This document shows, piece after piece, positions 62,744-64,000 of a DNA stretch of 64,000 nucleotides. Position 1 is the first letter of the stretch, and each line of letters opens with the position of its first letter. Both the position numbers and the translations under genes were made by a program. The DNA lies in NCBI RefSeq assembly GCF_001705435.1, contig NZ_MDEN01000066.1, positions 62,001-126,000 on the forward strand. Reading direction: 5' to 3'. The notes beneath the pieces were generated by a model. That model was not told the DNA's origin and ran no database searches. It saw only the letters and a list, made by a program, of their open reading frames with translations. This stretch comes from Pseudomonas graminis. Lineage in GTDB: Bacteria > Pseudomonadota > Gammaproteobacteria > Pseudomonadales > Pseudomonadaceae.

Positions 62744-64000
62744 TCGGCGCAGGCGCGCATCAGCTTCAACGCGTCACCGGGTTTGAAAGTCGTTGATACG
62801 CCAATGCCACGCGGGTCACTGGCCGCTTCGACCCTGGCACTGTTCTTGTGCCATAACAGCACCTGCTGATTGCCGAAATCCTTCGCCGTCTCCTTCAGCG
62901 CATAACCGCGCTCGCGCAGGTCCGCCAGTTCCTGCTCCGTGAATGTCTCTGGCTCGTACTCCACCACATCCGGCGTGTACTGGTGGTGGTAGCGCGGCGT
63001 TGATGCCCAGTTGGCAATCGGCTGCTCGTCCAGATACTGCAGCATCGACAGCAGCACCATGCTGGGGATGCGGCTGCCGCCCGGGGTACCGAAGGCAGCG
63101 AGTGATTGCGGGCCTTCGATGAAGCTCGGGCTCATGCTTGAGATCGGTCGCTTGCCTGGCTCGATGGCATTGGCGTGTCCGCCGGCTGAGGCCGAGTTGC
63201 CCTGACCTTTGGGGTCTATGGCAAAGTCGTCCATCTCATCGTTGAGGATGATCCCGGTGCCGGGCACGGTAAACGCTGAGCCGAAGGGCAGGTTTAGCGA
63301 CAGTGTCGCCGTCACGGCGTTGCCTTCGTTGTCCAGTACGGCGAAATGGCTGGTGTTGTCGCCCTCACGCCAGCGCGGCGCGGGGGGCAGGGTGTTATTG
63401 GGCGTGGCGCGGTGGGGATCGATGCTGGTGGTCAGCTGCAGCAAGTAGTCGGTGGACAGGAGTTGAGCCACCGGGTTGGGCACGAAGTCCGGGTCGCCCA
63501 GCAGCACGCGATCACGATACGCACGGCGAAGCGCCTCGATCACAAAATGCGCCCGCTGAATGTTCTCCGACCCCCGCCACGGCAGCTGTTGCAGCATCGA
63601 CAGGCTTTGCGCCAGTGCAATGCCACCTGCCGAGGGCGGCGGTGCGCTGATCAGTTCCCGTTGATCGGCCATCTGAAAGCGCAGAGGCGTTCGCGTGATG
63701 ACTTCATATTCTTCGAAATCATGGTAATTCCAGATACCGCCGGCGCGACGCACCCCGCTGACCATCGCCTGCGCCACCAAGCCACTGTAGAACCCGGCGC
63801 GGCCATTATCGGCAAGGCGCCCCAGGGTTTGCGCCAGCTCAGGCTGGGTGATGACGTCACCCAGATTCGGCACGTCGTTGTTGCGCAGGAACAGGCGCGC
63901 GCTCTCTTTATTGTTGCGCAACGCGAACAGCCGCCAGCTGGCGCGCTCGCGATAAACGCTGTCCACCTTGAAGCCGCGGTAGGCGACCCGGATGGCGGGC
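62725..64000 (-). CDS. ggt: Gamma-glutamyltransferase (C-terminal part)
   Basis: The last 424 codons of a gamma-glutamyltransferase; the gene continues beyond the window. The autoprocessing and catalytic Thr is in GDNTSHFAVLDNEGNAV, so both the end of the large subunit and the complete small subunit are here. Other motifs are MDDFAIDP and RPISSMSPS, and AFGTPGGSRIPS for substrate binding. It hydrolyses glutathione and gamma-glutamyl compounds in the periplasm, a source of cysteine. No frameshift was seen. Confidence 0.92.
   Translation of the reverse strand, partial: PAIRVAYRGFKVDSVYRERASWRLFALRNNKESARLFLRNNDVPNLGDVITQPELAQTLGRLADNGRAGFYSGLVAQAMVSGVRRAGGIWNYHDFEEYEVITRTPLRFQMADQRELISAPPPSAGGIALAQSLSMLQQLPWRGSENIQRAHFVIEALRRAYRDRVLLGDPDFVPNPVAQLLSTDYLLQLTTSIDPHRATPNNTLPPAPRWREGDNTSHFAVLDNEGNAVTATLSLNLPFGSAFTVPGTGIILNDEMDDFAIDPKGQGNSASAGGHANAIEPGKRPISSMSPSFIEGPQSLAAFGTPGGSRIPSMVLLSMLQYLDEQPIANWASTPRYHHQYTPDVVEYEPETFTEQELADLRERGYALKETAKDFGNQQVLLWHKNSARVEAASDPRGIGVSTTFKPGDALKLMRACADQSCLP

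Overview
The window is a chromosomal segment of a Pseudomonas (gamma-proteobacterium). This is judged from protein sequences and gene content: an SfnB/DszA/TcyJLN/DcyD/EpsC sulfur block, glnA with two DUF4124 genes and ntrBC, TriABC-type efflux, PchP and BetT. It also fits the high GC content and the many Pseudomonas-type REP palindromes (GTAGGAGYGRGCTTGCTCGCGA-like and GTAGGACCGGCTTCAGCCGGGAA-like). I cannot assign a species. No rRNA, tRNA, CRISPR or prophage was seen.

Layout. 0-5.3 kb: the 3' end of cysA, a DUF962 membrane protein, a Crp-type regulator, a divergent AraC regulator/fatty-acid desaturase pair and a small hydrolase. 5.4-11.4 kb: organosulfur genes on the + strand: an unusual sigma-54 activator, an orphan metQ-like gene, and a dioxygenase-ATPase-permease-binding protein operon. 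11.4-12.0 kb: a repeat island. 12.1-17.4 kb: a triABC-like RND efflux operon with two adaptors. 17.5-19.4 kb: a small unknown gene, a methyltransferase and a four-copy palindromic repeat array. 19.4-25.9 kb (- strand): metI-metN-metQ, a DszA-type monooxygenase and two SfnB-type oxidoreductases. 26-27.7 kb: a less conserved stretch with unknown genes. 27.7-32.3 kb: cystine uptake (tcyN, tcyL, tcyJ), D-cysteine desulfhydrase and a divergent serine acetyltransferase. 32.6-38 kb: betT with a BetI-like operator, a dehydrogenase relic, an aldo-keto reductase and an amidase.

38.1-46.6 kb: the nitrogen-control locus (ntrC, ntrB, two DUF4124 genes, glnA), with a secreted chorismate mutase and a cupin lipoprotein between them. 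glnA has a readable sigma-54 promoter with an NtrC site upstream and is divergent from thiI. 46.8-64 kb: housekeeping genes typA, YkgJ-family, DUF3482, DUF2868, folA, pchP, CRY-DASH photolyase, DUF3429, ilvD, a REP-associated transposase (RAYT) with its REP pairs, rlmI, an HDOD gene, mutM, a small membrane protein and the 3' part of a gamma-glutamyltransferase.

How the genes fit together. Much of 5-32 kb supports sulfur acquisition: import of sulfonate-like compounds, methionine-like compounds and cystine, oxidative release of sulfite from organosulfur compounds (dioxygenase, DszA, SfnB), D-cysteine breakdown, and cysteine synthesis through O-acetylserine. betT and pchP both serve choline use. 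glnA and ntrBC form the nitrogen circuit. The most notable observations are an activator without a DNA-binding domain and with a changed GAFTGA loop, a 21-bp-spaced direct repeat between the AraC regulator and the desaturase, a MITE-like inverted pair of palindromes, and the RAYT with symmetric REP pairs.
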